Assembly (NCBI RefSeq): GCF_007676705.1
Contig: NZ_VEBF01000003.1
Span: forward strand, 1-64,000
Source of the DNA: Paenibacillus xylanexedens
GTDB lineage: Bacteria; Bacillota; Bacilli; Paenibacillales; Paenibacillaceae
Reading direction: 5' to 3'
DNA length: 64,000 nt
Position 1 is the first letter of the stretch. Every line of letters begins with the position of its first letter. Position numbers and translations under genes: made by a program. Of this stretch, positions 50,188 through 59,935 are shown piece by piece. The notes beneath the pieces are model-generated. The model was not told the DNA's origin. It saw only the letters and a list, made by a program, of their open reading frames with translations, and made no database searches.

Positions 50188-51376
50188 ATCGATATCCTGC
50201 CTTTCTATAGATCAATCCTGAGATGGCCAGTAAAACAGCGCATACCACGCCTAGCATCAGTATGTTATATACTATCTCTCCTACAGGTGCATCCAGCATC
50301 ATTCTCAGAAAACTTTGGAGCGCCCAGTGATTAACCGTAAATTCGCTAAGACGTTGCACCAAATCAACCGGAATGGGCCTGAACCCACCACTGATGAATG
50401 TCATGACAATAATGATGCCTTGTAAGGTTGCACCGGCCGATGCCGTGCTTTTGCATACCAGGGATACAATAATGCCGAGGGTCATAGATGCCAAAGTGAT
50501 GAGAACACAAGTTAGCACAATATACCCAGGATACGTTCCCCAATCTACACCGTAGAACCAATATGTCATAAGGATGATCGTCGTTGCCTGTAAAAAAGCG
50601 AGCAGACTATTGCCGGCAATTTTCCCGGCAAAGATCACTCCGTTACCTATCGGCGCAGCCTGAAGGCGGATCAGCGTTCGGTTATCCCGCTCTCCAAAAA
50701 GGCTGGTACTTGTTGTCATACCCGAGTACAACATGAACATCGCCAGCATGGATGCTGCATAGTATTGGGAGGCGCTGTAGGACGTACCTGTTTTTCCGGG
50801 ATTAATGACAGTAATGGAAGTCGAGTTCGCTCCATTAGAATCCAAGCCAGAGGTCATGGCAGCAGTCACTTCCGGACCCAGCACTTTGGTAATCGCCATC
50901 TGTCGATTCCATTCATCCGTAAACCGCGTGAACAAGGTTTCGCCCAAGGTATTGAGCGTGCTGTCCTTTCCACGTATCCATTGCAACCTGGCCTCTTTCC
51001 CCATCATCACGTTCTGCTCAAAATCTGAAGGAATCATTACGGCAAAGTCGAGCTTGCCAGTGCGCAGAGAATGGACAGCCTCTTCTTCTGTCGTAAAGTT
51101 CTGCACCTTAACCATCTCAGCTACCGCTGGAGCTTTCACAAATGAATCCAGCGCTTGACTAACCGCATCTGATCCTCCGCCTGATTCCGAATTCATATGG
51201 ATTATCCCTACACGTACAGAATCCGGAATGACATCTTCCGCCGTACCCATTGTACTGGAAAGGGCCGTGCCCAATATAAAAATCAGTAACAACGGCAGGA
51301 TGAACAGGTTCAATACCACAGATCGAATCTTAAGAATACGTCTTAACTCAAAGATGCAAATATGCCATATATTCAT
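50180..51376 (-). CDS. ABC-2 type permease (LnrM-like)
   Basis: The 398-residue permease has the same fold as its neighbour: helix ~20-42, an outside loop with FTTEEEAVHSLRTGKLDFAVMIP, then C-terminal helices ~215-390. It is a paralogue of the 49009-50187 product, and the two probably form a heterodimer with the ATPase encoded 12 bp upstream. Exporters of this composition in Bacillus (LnrLMN) give resistance to polyene lipids such as linearmycin; the substrate here is not known. Confidence 0.88.
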   Translation of the reverse strand: MNIWHICIFELRRILKIRSVVLNLFILPLLLIFILGTALSSTMGTAEDVIPDSVRVGIIHMNSESGGGSDAVSQALDSFVKAPAVAEMVKVQNFTTEEEAVHSLRTGKLDFAVMIPSDFEQNVMMGKEARLQWIRGKDSTLNTLGETLFTRFTDEWNRQMAITKVLGPEVTAAMTSGLDSNGANSTSITVINPGKTGTSYSASQYYAASMLAMFMLYSGMTTSTSLFGERDNRTLIRLQAAPIGNGVIFAGKIAGNSLLAFLQATTIILMTYWFYGVDWGTYPGYIVLTCVLITLASMTLGIIVSLVCKSTASAGATLQGIIIVMTFISGGFRPIPVDLVQRLSEFTVNHWALQSFLRMMLDAPVGEIVYNILMLGVVCAVLLAISGLIYRKAGYRYE

Positions 51377-51388
51377 CTCTTGCTCCCC

Positions 51389-52324
51389 CTAGTCCCGAAG
51401 CGTACGCCCGGTCAGATTAAGGAACAATGTTTCCAGATCAGGCTCTTCAACCTTGAGTGACTGAATGGTTATTTCATGTTTGCTGCAAATAAAGAGCAGA
51501 TCCTGTAGATCCTGCTGTGCCGAAGGCAGCGTAATGATCAGTGTATTATCTGAAACGTCTACCATTCGCACGCGAGGGTGAAGTTTCAATTCTTCCACGA
51601 CGTCGGGACCGATACCGGAAGTGGAGAGCACTACTTTTTCCTCCGATGCTACCCGTTCTCTCAGTTCTGCTTCAGTGCCACAGGCAATGATTCGCCCCTG
51701 ATCCATAATCGCAACCCGGTGACTAATCGCAGCCACTTCCTCCATGTAATGACTTGTATATATGATCGTTGAACCCATCTTGTTAAGTGTGCGTACCGAT
51801 TCAAGGATATGATTCCGAGACTGCGGATCAATGCCAACTGTAGGTTCATCCATAATCATTAGATCCGGGCGATGTGTAATCGCACATGCGATGTTTAACC
51901 TGCGTTTCATACCGCCAGAGAAGGTCGAGGGGGCATCCTTTGCTTTATCCTGTAACCCTACAAATTCAAGGGACTCCTGCACTCTTTCCTTAAGCAATTT
52001 TCCACGCAGTCCATACAGTCTGGCAAAAAAGGTCACATTCTCCGCAGCAGACATGGTTTCGTATAACGCCAGATCCTGTGGAACCAGTCCGATCTTGCGC
52101 TTTACTTCTAGCGGTCGCTCCTTGACCGATATACCATCTAATCTGATTTCACCCTGATCCATATTCAGGAGCCCTGCAATCATGCTGATGGTGGTACTTT
52201 TCCCTGCTCCATTGGGACCGAGCAATCCAAAAATTTCGCCTTTGCCAACACTAAGATTCAAATGATCCACGGACAGCCTGCTGCCGTATCGTTTCACAAC
52301 CTGATCCACTTCAAGTATACCCAT
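51389..52324 (-). CDS. ABC transporter ATP-binding protein (LnrL-like)
   Basis: The 311-residue ATPase has Walker A GLLGPNGAGKST near residue 34, the Q-loop, signature TFSGGMKRRLNIACA, Walker B LMIMDEPTVGIDP and the switch His in YTSHYMEE. It also carries the ~90-residue C-terminal extension typical of DrrA/CcmA-type drug-exporter ATPases. It is the first gene of the exporter operon and divergent from a two-component system, which suggests induction by the exported compound. Confidence 0.94.
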   Translation of the reverse strand: MGILEVDQVVKRYGSRLSVDHLNLSVGKGEIFGLLGPNGAGKSTTISMIAGLLNMDQGEIRLDGISVKERPLEVKRKIGLVPQDLALYETMSAAENVTFFARLYGLRGKLLKERVQESLEFVGLQDKAKDAPSTFSGGMKRRLNIACAITHRPDLMIMDEPTVGIDPQSRNHILESVRTLNKMGSTIIYTSHYMEEVAAISHRVAIMDQGRIIACGTEAELRERVASEEKVVLSTSGIGPDVVEELKLHPRVRMVDVSDNTLIITLPSAQQDLQDLLFICSKHEITIQSLKVEEPDLETLFLNLTGRTLRD

Positions 52325-52420
52325 CTCTTTAACGCCCCTTTTCCGGTTCGACTTCCGCCGCTGGATTTCATAGTTTTATTGTAACGGATCGCCGTCTAAG
52401 ACGAAGGTACGAAAAGTAAT

Positions 52421-52453
52421 GAATCGAAGGTGACTTAAGTCATCTCCTGATTC
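52421..52453. promoter_or_regulatory. Palindromic operator candidate between exporter and two-component genes
   Basis: TGACTTAAGTCA (52431-52442) is a perfect 12-bp palindrome. It is flanked almost symmetrically by GAATC (52421-52425) and GATTC (52449-52453), giving a nested inverted repeat. It lies in the divergent gap, just upstream of the extended -10 promoter for the kinase gene, where the response regulator encoded nearby could bind. Confidence 0.5.
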
Positions 52454-52474
52454 GAATCCTGCTTATGGTATAAT
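52446..52474 (+). promoter_or_regulatory. Extended -10 promoter of the two-component genes
   Basis: TATAAT (52469-52474) is preceded by TGG, giving TGN-TATAAT. The -35 region is poor, as is common for extended -10 promoters. It lies about 60 bp upstream of the kinase start. Confidence 0.6.
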
Positions 52475-52534
52475 CAAGGGCGCATTACCGAGAGATTTTC
52501 TACTCCACTTTTATATAAAGGATGTCACTTACAT

Positions 52535-53746
52535 ATGCCGATGCGGTCTCTGCAATACGGATTGATTATCGTTCCAGCAGTGCTATACCTGTTGATGCTG
52601 CCCTTGGAAAATGAAGCCGTCTACACCCTGTATGTCATCATCGCGCTTGGACTCTCCGTGTGGAAAGATTTTACCCGTTCAAGTACACAGCAGTGGCTGC
52701 TGTTTCTGGCCCAAATACTCTGGAACTGCTGGCTGATTGCTTCGTATGGACCATTTATGGTATTCCTCTCTCTATCCATGCTCTACGTGTATATGTACAG
52801 ACTGGAGGGGAGTCAGCGGTGGTTGATGTTTGGAAATCAGCTTGTGGCAAGCAATGTGGCATTGCATTGGCATTATTCTAACCCACAGGCATTGCAGCCA
52901 GGGTTAACCACACTGTATACAAACGCCGATACTCAATTCTCCGCAGAGACAACAGCGATGGTTCTTGGCAACCTGCTTTTGCTCATCATAGCGGCTCTGT
53001 CCTGGCAGGGATCAAGAACGGCGAGCAGCCGCGGACAACTGGAACAAGTCTACGACGAGCTTCGCAGCAAACATTACGAGCTACAAGAAGCGCGTGCGCA
53101 GCTGCTACTATTCGCAAAGCAACTTGAAGGAGCGGCTCAGGCAGAGGAACGCACCCGTATCTCAAGACAACTTCATGACGATATCGGGCATCGACTGATT
53201 CGCACCAAAATGATGTCGGAAGCCGCCCTGCTGACCCTCCCCCGAAATAGGGAACAAGGAACGGAAATGGTGAGACAGATTCGCGATCAATTGGCCGGCA
53301 GTATGGATGATATGCGCAGCACCCTTCACAAACTACAACCGGATTCCTATGTTTCTACTACCTACGCACTGGATCGTTTCCTTGAAGAAGTGGGCAGAGA
53401 CACCGGCGTGAAGACAAATTATGAAGTTCATGGCCCATCTCATGTGCTATATCCCAGCATACAGATTGTTTTGTACAAAAATGCCAAAGAAGCCCTGACC
53501 AATGCCCTGCGACATGGAAATGCTTCTTCGATCACTGTGGAGTTGGTATTCGGGGATCAGGAAGTGTGCATGAGTGTAAGTAATGATGGCAAAATCAATC
53601 CCCTTTCTTCCAAGCGAAATGGCATAGGACAGGAAGGCATGCTTCTGCGCACACAAATGGTGGGAGGAGCCCTGGAGATTCAATCGGCTTATCCATATAC
53701 GGTGATTACACGCATTCCAATAACCAACCAAATGCATATACTCTGA
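52535..53746 (+). CDS. NarL-family sensor histidine kinase (LnrJ/LiaS-like)
   Basis: The 403-residue kinase has about five to six N-terminal membrane helices (~8-155) with little outside the membrane, the intramembrane-sensing layout. A short coiled coil (~165-205) leads to a HisKA_3 domain with phospho-acceptor His214 (RQLHDDIGHRL). The ATPase domain (~300-400) has the N-box KNAKEALTNALRHG. G-boxes are short. It is nine bases from the response regulator gene and divergent from an ABC exporter, the usual arrangement of a drug-sensing system. Confidence 0.93.
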   Translation: MPMRSLQYGLIIVPAVLYLLMLPLENEAVYTLYVIIALGLSVWKDFTRSSTQQWLLFLAQILWNCWLIASYGPFMVFLSLSMLYVYMYRLEGSQRWLMFGNQLVASNVALHWHYSNPQALQPGLTTLYTNADTQFSAETTAMVLGNLLLLIIAALSWQGSRTASSRGQLEQVYDELRSKHYELQEARAQLLLFAKQLEGAAQAEERTRISRQLHDDIGHRLIRTKMMSEAALLTLPRNREQGTEMVRQIRDQLAGSMDDMRSTLHKLQPDSYVSTTYALDRFLEEVGRDTGVKTNYEVHGPSHVLYPSIQIVLYKNAKEALTNALRHGNASSITVELVFGDQEVCMSVSNDGKINPLSSKRNGIGQEGMLLRTQMVGGALEIQSAYPYTVITRIPITNQMHIL

Positions 53747-53755
53747 AAAAAGGAT

Positions 53756-54457
53756 GTGAATGTTCTCATGCCCGAACAGAATGATGTGAACGTAAAGAAT
53801 GATTCAGCCCAGCCCCCACTTATTCGGCTGATTCTCGCTGACGATGACTACTTCATTCGCGAGAGCCTTAAAGTGCTGCTCGGACTGGACTCCGGCATTA
53901 ACGTTACAGGCACAGCCTCAAATGGACAGGAAGCGTTGGCATTGCTTGAGGCAGGTACGCCTGCGGACGTGGTCTTAATGGATATTCGGATGCCGGAATG
54001 TGACGGAGTCGAAGGCACACTTCGCATAAAGGCACGTTTTCCTGAAATCCAGGTGCTGATGCTGACTACGTTTGACGACGATGAGTATATTATTCAGGCA
54101 TTGCAGAATGGCGCAAGTGGTTATCTACTCAAAAATGTGCCCCCTGAGCGCATCATTCAAGGCATCAAGACCGTACATAACGGTGATATGTTAATTCATC
54201 CAGATATTGCTCGCAAGCTCACTGGCCTTCTTCGTCCTTCTCCAACTTCCCAGACACATCATCCAATCGAAGCCTATGGACTGACACGTATGGAGCTGGC
54301 GGTTGCCGAGGCCATATCGGAAGGACTATCCAATAAGGAAATTGCAGCCAAACTGTTCCTCAGTGAAGGCACGGTCAAAAACTATGTCACGGATATTCTC
54401 GGTAAGCTGAGCTTGCGTGATCGGACTCAAATCGCCATTTTTATGTTAAAAAAATAA
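53756..54457 (+). CDS. NarL/FixJ-family response regulator (LnrK/LiaR-like)
   Basis: The 233-residue regulator has a receiver domain (~23-140) with acidic pocket ADDD, phospho-acceptor Asp76 (VVLMDIRMP) and Lys in LLKNV. A C-terminal LuxR helix-turn-helix follows (~170-230; MELAVAEAISEGLSNKEIAAKLFLSEGTVKNYV). The start may be GTG at 53756 or ATG at 53768; the AAAGGA site is too close to the first and a little far from the second. It is partner of the kinase upstream and probably activates the divergent exporter genes. Confidence 0.94.
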   Translation: MNVLMPEQNDVNVKNDSAQPPLIRLILADDDYFIRESLKVLLGLDSGINVTGTASNGQEALALLEAGTPADVVLMDIRMPECDGVEGTLRIKARFPEIQVLMLTTFDDDEYIIQALQNGASGYLLKNVPPERIIQGIKTVHNGDMLIHPDIARKLTGLLRPSPTSQTHHPIEAYGLTRMELAVAEAISEGLSNKEIAAKLFLSEGTVKNYVTDILGKLSLRDRTQIAIFMLKK

Positions 54458-54458
54458 C

Positions 54459-54508
54459 AAAAAGGTATTTCCCTTGCCTGTGACGGCGCTCGGAAATACC
54501 TTTTTCTT
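54459..54508. terminator. Bidirectional intrinsic terminator
   Basis: AAAAAGGTATTTCC ... GGAAATACCTTTTTC makes a strong stem with A- and T-runs on both sides, between the response regulator and minJ ends. Confidence 0.88.
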
Positions 54509-54547
54509 TGCTTGATTTATGCAACATACTTCATCACGTATGCTTAG

Positions 54548-55876
54548 TTACATCTCTATGGACCCTTTATCACTGGCCACAGGGGCTGGCGGTAAAGCCA
54601 ATGGAGCTTCGTCCCTTTGTGGTTTTTTCAGACGGGCAAACAATTTGAGATTAATGACATGGAACAGCGTCAGTGGACGTAAACGAATCGCCCAGACCTC
54701 GTGATTGTCCGGTGCCATAATGACCCCAAGCTGATGATGCTCCCCTTCATAGATCGCTCGTTGCATGAACTTGCTTTCTCCTTGGTGATTTCGCACCTCA
54801 AGTTTGCAAAAAGCCGGGTTCATCCGCAGTGCACGATGCAACTCTTCCGGCGAATGAACCAACTTACCATTCACCTTGTACAACGTCTCTCCGGCTTCAA
54901 TCCCCAAATCTGCAGCAGGACTCTCCGGAATAACAGCCAATACTTTCAACCCGTGCTGCGGATGAACAAATACCGGACTGCGATTTTGCTCTTCGAACGC
55001 ACTGTACCACACCAGAAATTCATGTCCAACAAATGCAATCAGTGCTGCAACCACCATGAGTGGAGACCACCATGCGGCAAGCAAACTGAACAAGAGCAAG
55101 GTTGTCCCATATAGCATCAAGCGTTTTGACGAGATCTGCACCTTCTGGCCTGGAAGCATACTCTGCGTTACCTCACCAAATCCGAGCATGATCGGCAGCG
55201 CAACCAGCATGTAACTATGTCCCGCATTCATAAGCGGATTCCATGCCAGCTCTGCGCCACCTCCTGTGACTGGAACAAGAATCAGCAGAGGAATAGCCCA
55301 GAATTGTTGTAATTGATATCCACCAACCAGTTTCCCGCGTTTTCCCTCGAAGAGAAGCGGTGATGCCATCGATACCCCCTGCATGCGTACCAACAGGGCT
55401 TCACCCATATGTAGAAGGGCCGCCAGGACAAGCAGTGCAGGCATATCCAGGGTACGTAGCGTTTCCGTTATACTACCCAGCCAACCCGATGGTTGCCAGC
55501 CTGAAGCCAGATTCAAACCAAATTGCAGCACACCCAGTAACCCGGCCGCATAAGCAAAACACAGATACCGGATGCGGAACAAAGATAGAACTAGCGTTGC
55601 AGCCCATATGCATATGAGACTTCCCAGTGTAAGATGTGCACCGAGAAATAGGGACACGATCGAGACAATGGTACCGATGAGTATGCCTCCGAGTACCGCA
55701 CGAATCGTCTGTGTGATCGAGCTTTGCAAACGGACATGAAACAATTTACGCTCCTGCAGTAACTGACGATGATAGATCAGCGCAATCAGGATCACCGCAA
55801 TATAATAAAACGGCTGAATAAACAACTGCAACAAAGCTTCCCCTAATGTAGTTAACCACGGCCATACCCATTCCAT
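54548..55876 (-). CDS. minJ: MinJ-like polytopic PDZ protein
   Basis: The 442-residue protein has about eight membrane helices (~12-315) and a single C-terminal PDZ domain (~320-400; GLKVLAVIPESPAADLGIEAGETLYKVNG). A proline-rich tail follows. MinJ of Bacillus links DivIVA at the septum and poles to MinCD and blocks extra divisions; it has this layout and also lies next to ctpB and ftsEX. Sequence similarity outside the PDZ is judged only by layout and context, so naming is moderately sure. Confidence 0.75.
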   Translation of the reverse strand: MEWVWPWLTTLGEALLQLFIQPFYYIAVILIALIYHRQLLQERKLFHVRLQSSITQTIRAVLGGILIGTIVSIVSLFLGAHLTLGSLICIWAATLVLSLFRIRYLCFAYAAGLLGVLQFGLNLASGWQPSGWLGSITETLRTLDMPALLVLAALLHMGEALLVRMQGVSMASPLLFEGKRGKLVGGYQLQQFWAIPLLILVPVTGGGAELAWNPLMNAGHSYMLVALPIMLGFGEVTQSMLPGQKVQISSKRLMLYGTTLLLFSLLAAWWSPLMVVAALIAFVGHEFLVWYSAFEEQNRSPVFVHPQHGLKVLAVIPESPAADLGIEAGETLYKVNGKLVHSPEELHRALRMNPAFCKLEVRNHQGESKFMQRAIYEGEHHQLGVIMAPDNHEVWAIRLRPLTLFHVINLKLFARLKKPQRDEAPLALPPAPVASDKGSIEM

Positions 55877-55910
55877 TGTGGTCGGTCACCCCTCTCCTTC
55901 AGCCGGTTCA

Positions 55911-55942
55911 GAAAAAAAGAAGGCTGAAAATCAGCCTTCTTT
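55911..55942 (-). terminator. Intrinsic terminator after ctpB
   Basis: On the minus strand AAAGAAGGCTG-ATTTT-CAGCCTTCTTT is followed by TTTTCTG. It touches the ctpB stop codon, so it is very close to the coding end. Confidence 0.9.
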
Positions 55943-57413
55943 ATGGCTTCGACACTGCGGACGAAATATCCTTTGAGACATTTTCGATCGCGCGTTTCAG
56001 CTGTGCATCATATTGAGGATTGGCAATACGTTCAATCAGAGCCGCTTCCAGTGATTCAGCGGTTTTCTCATCAATCTGGCCTGTAGCCTGAATGCCTTTT
56101 TGCTTCTGGAATGCCTTGACCGCTTCTTCTGTCTTCTGGTCGTAGTATCCGTCCACACGATCCGGTTTGAAATCGAGTCCTCTCAGCATCGTCTGCGCAC
56201 TTTTCACATCCGTGCTATTGCTGTCATATTTAAGTGGTAACTTCTCTTTGTTAATCGGTGCCACCGAGAAGTAATCCGGTTGGTCTACCGCAATATCCGG
56301 TTTGATTCCTTTTTCATGAATCCAGTCCCCGTTCGGTGTGAGCCACTTGGCAATGGTAATTTTCAGCAAGCTGCCGTCACCCATTTGCTTGTCATAACTC
56401 GTCTGCACGGTTCCTTTACCAAAGGAATTTTCACCGATCAACTTAGCGCCTGCTGACTGTTGTAATGCACCAGCCAAAATCTCCGACGCACTCGCGCTAC
56501 CTTTGTTCATCAGGACTGTGATTGGATAAGCTTTGGCTGATCCATTCGATTTACTTTGTTCCTTTTTGCCGTTCTTGTCTTCAACTTGCACAATAACCTT
56601 GCCTTTAGGAACGAACTGTTCAGCAATATCAATGACAACTTGCAATACACCGCCTGGGTCATTACGTACATCGATGACCAGACCTTTCATGTTCTGCTTC
56701 TCAAGCTTCGCCAATTCTTCCTTGAAGCGATCACCTGTATTGAGAGAGAATTGGGTAATGGCAATAACGCCAATTCCACCGTCCTCCATGTGCGCATATA
56801 CGGTCTCCAGATCAATGTCATCCCGTATAATAACAAATTCAATCAGTTCTGAAGATCCAGCACGTTTAACTTGTACCTTCGCTTCACTGCCCTTTGGACC
56901 TCTGATTTTGTTAACCGCCTTGTTCAGTTCCAAACCTTGCAGGGATTCTCCGTTCACAGACATAATCATGTCTTTCGCACGAATACCCGCTTTCTCGGCA
57001 GGAGACCCTTTGATCGGGGAAACCACAACGACGTTTCCATCCTGTGACGATACCTCTGCACCAATACCGGTAAATGAACCTTCGATCGACTCTTCAAACT
57101 GGGTAGCCGTTTCCTGCCCCATATAGTTGGAATACGGATCACCAAGGGATTCCATCATGCCGTTGATCGCACCGTCAATCAATTTGGTCTGATCCACGTC
57201 TTTATAATAGTTGCTTGAGATCAAATCCATCGCGGTTTCAATCTTCTTCAAATCGTTCTTCTGCTGCGTATTGCCGGTTACACTGGCCAGCAAACCTTCG
57301 CCCGCTGTGGTCTGGCTCGCTATTCCCGGATAAGTCATCAATACCAGGGTTAGCAAACTACCGCCAAGGAGACCCACAATGACAAGCAGTAGCGCCGATC
57401 TTTTCTTCATCAT
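55941..57413 (-). CDS. ctpB: Carboxy-terminal processing protease CtpB (S41) with PG-binding domain
   Basis: The 490-residue secreted or anchored protease has an N-terminal helix (~8-28), a PDZ domain (~105-190; GIGAEVSSQDGNVVVVSPI) and an S41 core. The catalytic Ser308 is in GSASASEI, with Lys333 and Gln337 in FGKGTVQ. A C-terminal PG_binding_1 domain (~405-465; LDFKPDRVDGYYDQKTEEAV) follows. In Bacillus CtpB cuts the signalling protein SpoIVFA during sporulation. It lies between minJ and the M23 hydrolase gene, as expected for this cluster. Confidence 0.94.
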   Translation of the reverse strand: MMKKRSALLLVIVGLLGGSLLTLVLMTYPGIASQTTAGEGLLASVTGNTQQKNDLKKIETAMDLISSNYYKDVDQTKLIDGAINGMMESLGDPYSNYMGQETATQFEESIEGSFTGIGAEVSSQDGNVVVVSPIKGSPAEKAGIRAKDMIMSVNGESLQGLELNKAVNKIRGPKGSEAKVQVKRAGSSELIEFVIIRDDIDLETVYAHMEDGGIGVIAITQFSLNTGDRFKEELAKLEKQNMKGLVIDVRNDPGGVLQVVIDIAEQFVPKGKVIVQVEDKNGKKEQSKSNGSAKAYPITVLMNKGSASASEILAGALQQSAGAKLIGENSFGKGTVQTSYDKQMGDGSLLKITIAKWLTPNGDWIHEKGIKPDIAVDQPDYFSVAPINKEKLPLKYDSNSTDVKSAQTMLRGLDFKPDRVDGYYDQKTEEAVKAFQKQKGIQATGQIDEKTAESLEAALIERIANPQYDAQLKRAIENVSKDISSAVSKP

Positions 57414-57549
57414 CCGTTTGTCACCGCCTTTCGTTTTGAAGCGTGTCAGATTCCATTGTTGCCGGAATCCATTCCCTAAACATGCCAGCTTAGTATATGT
57501 CTAGCTTGTACGGAATATGTTTTTTCCATTCGGTCCGGGGACAAGGAAT

Positions 57550-58830
57550 TTACAGATAATTCATTGGATTCACTGCTGTACCATTGTCTCGCACTTCAAA
57601 GTGCAAGTGAGGTCCTGTAGAGTTCCCTGTGTTTCCTGACTCAGCAATGGTATCACCCTTGCTCACGGTGTCCCCTTTGCTGACTTTAAATCCACCTTCG
57701 CGCAAGTGACCATATAACGTCCATAACCCGCCGCCATGGTCCACAATAACCGTATAGCCATAGCCGCTATACCATTCAGCCATAATTACGATTCCGCCAG
57801 AAGCAGCATAAACTGAGCTTCCCGTTGGAACAGCGAAATCAACACCAGCATGCATTTTACCCACTACACCCGTAATTGGATGGGTACGGGGACCGAATGG
57901 AGAAGAAATGCGTCCGCCAGATACCGGTCTTGAGAAAATACCATTACCTGATGAATACGTGACCTCACTGCTGCTATCCGAGCTGACTCTGGTTGGCGTC
58001 TTCGCTGCAGCTTTCGCCCGAGCAGCGGCTGCGGCTTTTGCTTTGGCTGCGGCGGCTGCCTGTTGTTCACGCAATTTATTTTTCTCTTGAAGAAGTGCCG
58101 AACGTTTGCTGGCAATCTGCATCAATACATCTTCCTGCTCTTGTGTCAGCTCTTCTGACTCTTCAATTTTAGCATCATATGAAGCGAGAAGCACTTGCTT
58201 TTCCGCTTCTTTTTCATTCAATTGGGACTTGCGCTGTTTCTTCTGTGCATACAGACTCTTGGCTTCTGCATACTGCACATCCAGTTCTGCCTTTTTGTCC
58301 ACAACCAGTTGCTTGTCCGCTTTATGTTCATCCAGCAGATGCTGATCCTGATCCACGATCGTTTTGAGTGAATCCGCACGGGTCAGAAAGTCAGTGAAGC
58401 TGGTGGAGGACAACAATACATCCAGATACGATACAGCACCGTCCGTATACATCAGGCGCACACGTGACTCCAAAAGTTTCTCCCTTGCAACAATACGTTC
58501 TTCTGCCGCTTGAAGGTCTTTCTTGGTTGTACGGAGATCTTCCTCCGTGTTCTCGATCTGCAAGGATACGCTGGCCAGTTCATCACTAACGACATTGATC
58601 TGTTCCATGACAACCTTCAGATAAGCATTGGTTTTGTTCTTGTAATGCTGAGCTTCCTTTTTGTTGGAAGCGGCTTTTTTCTGCTCCTGCTTGGCAGTAG
58701 CTGCCTTGTTCTCCAGTTGCTGAATCTGCTGGTCAATATCGCTGATGCTACTCTTGGCATATCCGTCAGAAGGTTGAAGCGTCATACCGGCCAATAACGT
58801 TAAGGCCAGCAGCGAAGCGGTTTTTTTCAA
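57550..58830 (-). CDS. EnvC/CwlO-like coiled-coil M23 peptidoglycan hydrolase
   Basis: The 426-residue secreted protein has a signal peptide, a long coiled coil (~25-250) rich in Lys/Gln/Glu/Ala, an Ala/Lys linker and a C-terminal M23 endopeptidase domain (~310-425). The zinc ligands look intact: HAGVDF (His, Asp) and HLHFEV (HxH). This differs from E. coli EnvC, whose site is degenerate, so this protein may cut peptidoglycan itself. Located next to ftsX and ftsE, it is the likely target that FtsEX activates through the coiled coil. The start is taken as TTG at 58830, nine bases after GGGGG. Confidence 0.9.
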   Translation of the reverse strand: MKKTASLLALTLLAGMTLQPSDGYAKSSISDIDQQIQQLENKAATAKQEQKKAASNKKEAQHYKNKTNAYLKVVMEQINVVSDELASVSLQIENTEEDLRTTKKDLQAAEERIVAREKLLESRVRLMYTDGAVSYLDVLLSSTSFTDFLTRADSLKTIVDQDQHLLDEHKADKQLVVDKKAELDVQYAEAKSLYAQKKQRKSQLNEKEAEKQVLLASYDAKIEESEELTQEQEDVLMQIASKRSALLQEKNKLREQQAAAAAKAKAAAAARAKAAAKTPTRVSSDSSSEVTYSSGNGIFSRPVSGGRISSPFGPRTHPITGVVGKMHAGVDFAVPTGSSVYAASGGIVIMAEWYSGYGYTVIVDHGGGLWTLYGHLREGGFKVSKGDTVSKGDTIAESGNTGNSTGPHLHFEVRDNGTAVNPMNYL

Positions 58831-59017
58831 AATGATGATCCCCCATCCTATGATTTCACAAGAAAGCAACCTGCACAGGTGGTGAACAGCATGTTCTTTG
58901 CTTTCTTCAATCTTAAAAGACTCCGTCTTTCCTACATATCGTCAAACAGCGTCCATGAATGAACCTGCTTTACCATTCTTTTCGACATATTCTGCAATTC
59001 GATCGATGAAAACAAGA

Positions 59018-59935
59018 TTAAACGTTGAGTGATTTCCGAATGGACAGTGTACTTCCCAAAATACCTACCAGCACACCGAGTCCGATCAACAGTGTTCCAA
59101 ACAGCAACCAGATTTCGCCGAGCGGAATCAAGTTAAGCATCTGCATGAATACATCCTGACCAATCGTGGCCATTAACTGGCTATATCCAACGAACAGCAC
59201 CCCAACCGTAATGACCGAGCCAATAAATCCAATAAGTGCACCTTCAATAAAGAAAGGCCAACGAATAAAGGTGTTGGTTGCGCCAACGAGCTTCATAATG
59301 CCGATCTCCCGGCGACGGGCCAGAATCGTTACGCGAATCGTATTCGAGATCAGGAACATGGACATCAGACCCAGTCCCCCGACAAAAATAAATCCGATAT
59401 TACGAACCAGTTTCGTAAATTTGAACAATACTTCCACCGTTTCCTTGCCGTAGTTCACTTTCATGATCGGCTTCTCCGGGTGTTTTTCGTTCAAGGCTTC
59501 GATTTTTTGCGCCACAAAAGTCACGGTTTCCGGTTCAATGACCTCAACTTCAATGGTCTCCGGCAGTGGATTGTTATCCACATCGAAACCGCTAAGCACG
59601 TTATCTGCACTCTCTCCAAGACGTTCACGGAACTCCTTGAGTCCTTCTTCCTTGGAAACAAAACGGATCTCACTTACTTCTGGCATCGCGCTGATTTCTT
59701 GCTCCAGGGTAGTGCGCAGTTTCTCATCCACATTCAATTCAAGAAACGTGCTGATCTCCACCTGGCTATCAACCTGATTCGCCATGGAATTTACATTGAG
59801 CACCAGCAACATGAACACGCCAAGAATCAACAGCGACACAATAATGGACATGATGGAGGCTACAGACATCCAGCCGTTGCGGAATACGTTTTTGAATCCC
59901 TCCCGCAGATGGCGCAAGAGAGTGCTAAAATTCAT
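59018..59935 (-). CDS. ftsX: Cell division protein FtsX
   Basis: The 305-residue permease-like protein has four membrane helices (~25-47, ~175-200, ~225-250, ~270-295) and a large extracytoplasmic loop (~50-170) that contacts a peptidoglycan hydrolase. It begins LRHLREGFKNVFRNGWMSVASI, typical of Gram-positive FtsX. It overlaps ftsE by 11 bp. With FtsE it converts ATP hydrolysis into control of wall cutting; the M23 hydrolase encoded next is the probable client. Confidence 0.96.
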   Translation of the reverse strand: MNFSTLLRHLREGFKNVFRNGWMSVASIMSIIVSLLILGVFMLLVLNVNSMANQVDSQVEISTFLELNVDEKLRTTLEQEISAMPEVSEIRFVSKEEGLKEFRERLGESADNVLSGFDVDNNPLPETIEVEVIEPETVTFVAQKIEALNEKHPEKPIMKVNYGKETVEVLFKFTKLVRNIGFIFVGGLGLMSMFLISNTIRVTILARRREIGIMKLVGATNTFIRWPFFIEGALIGFIGSVITVGVLFVGYSQLMATIGQDVFMQMLNLIPLGEIWLLFGTLLIGLGVLVGILGSTLSIRKSLNV

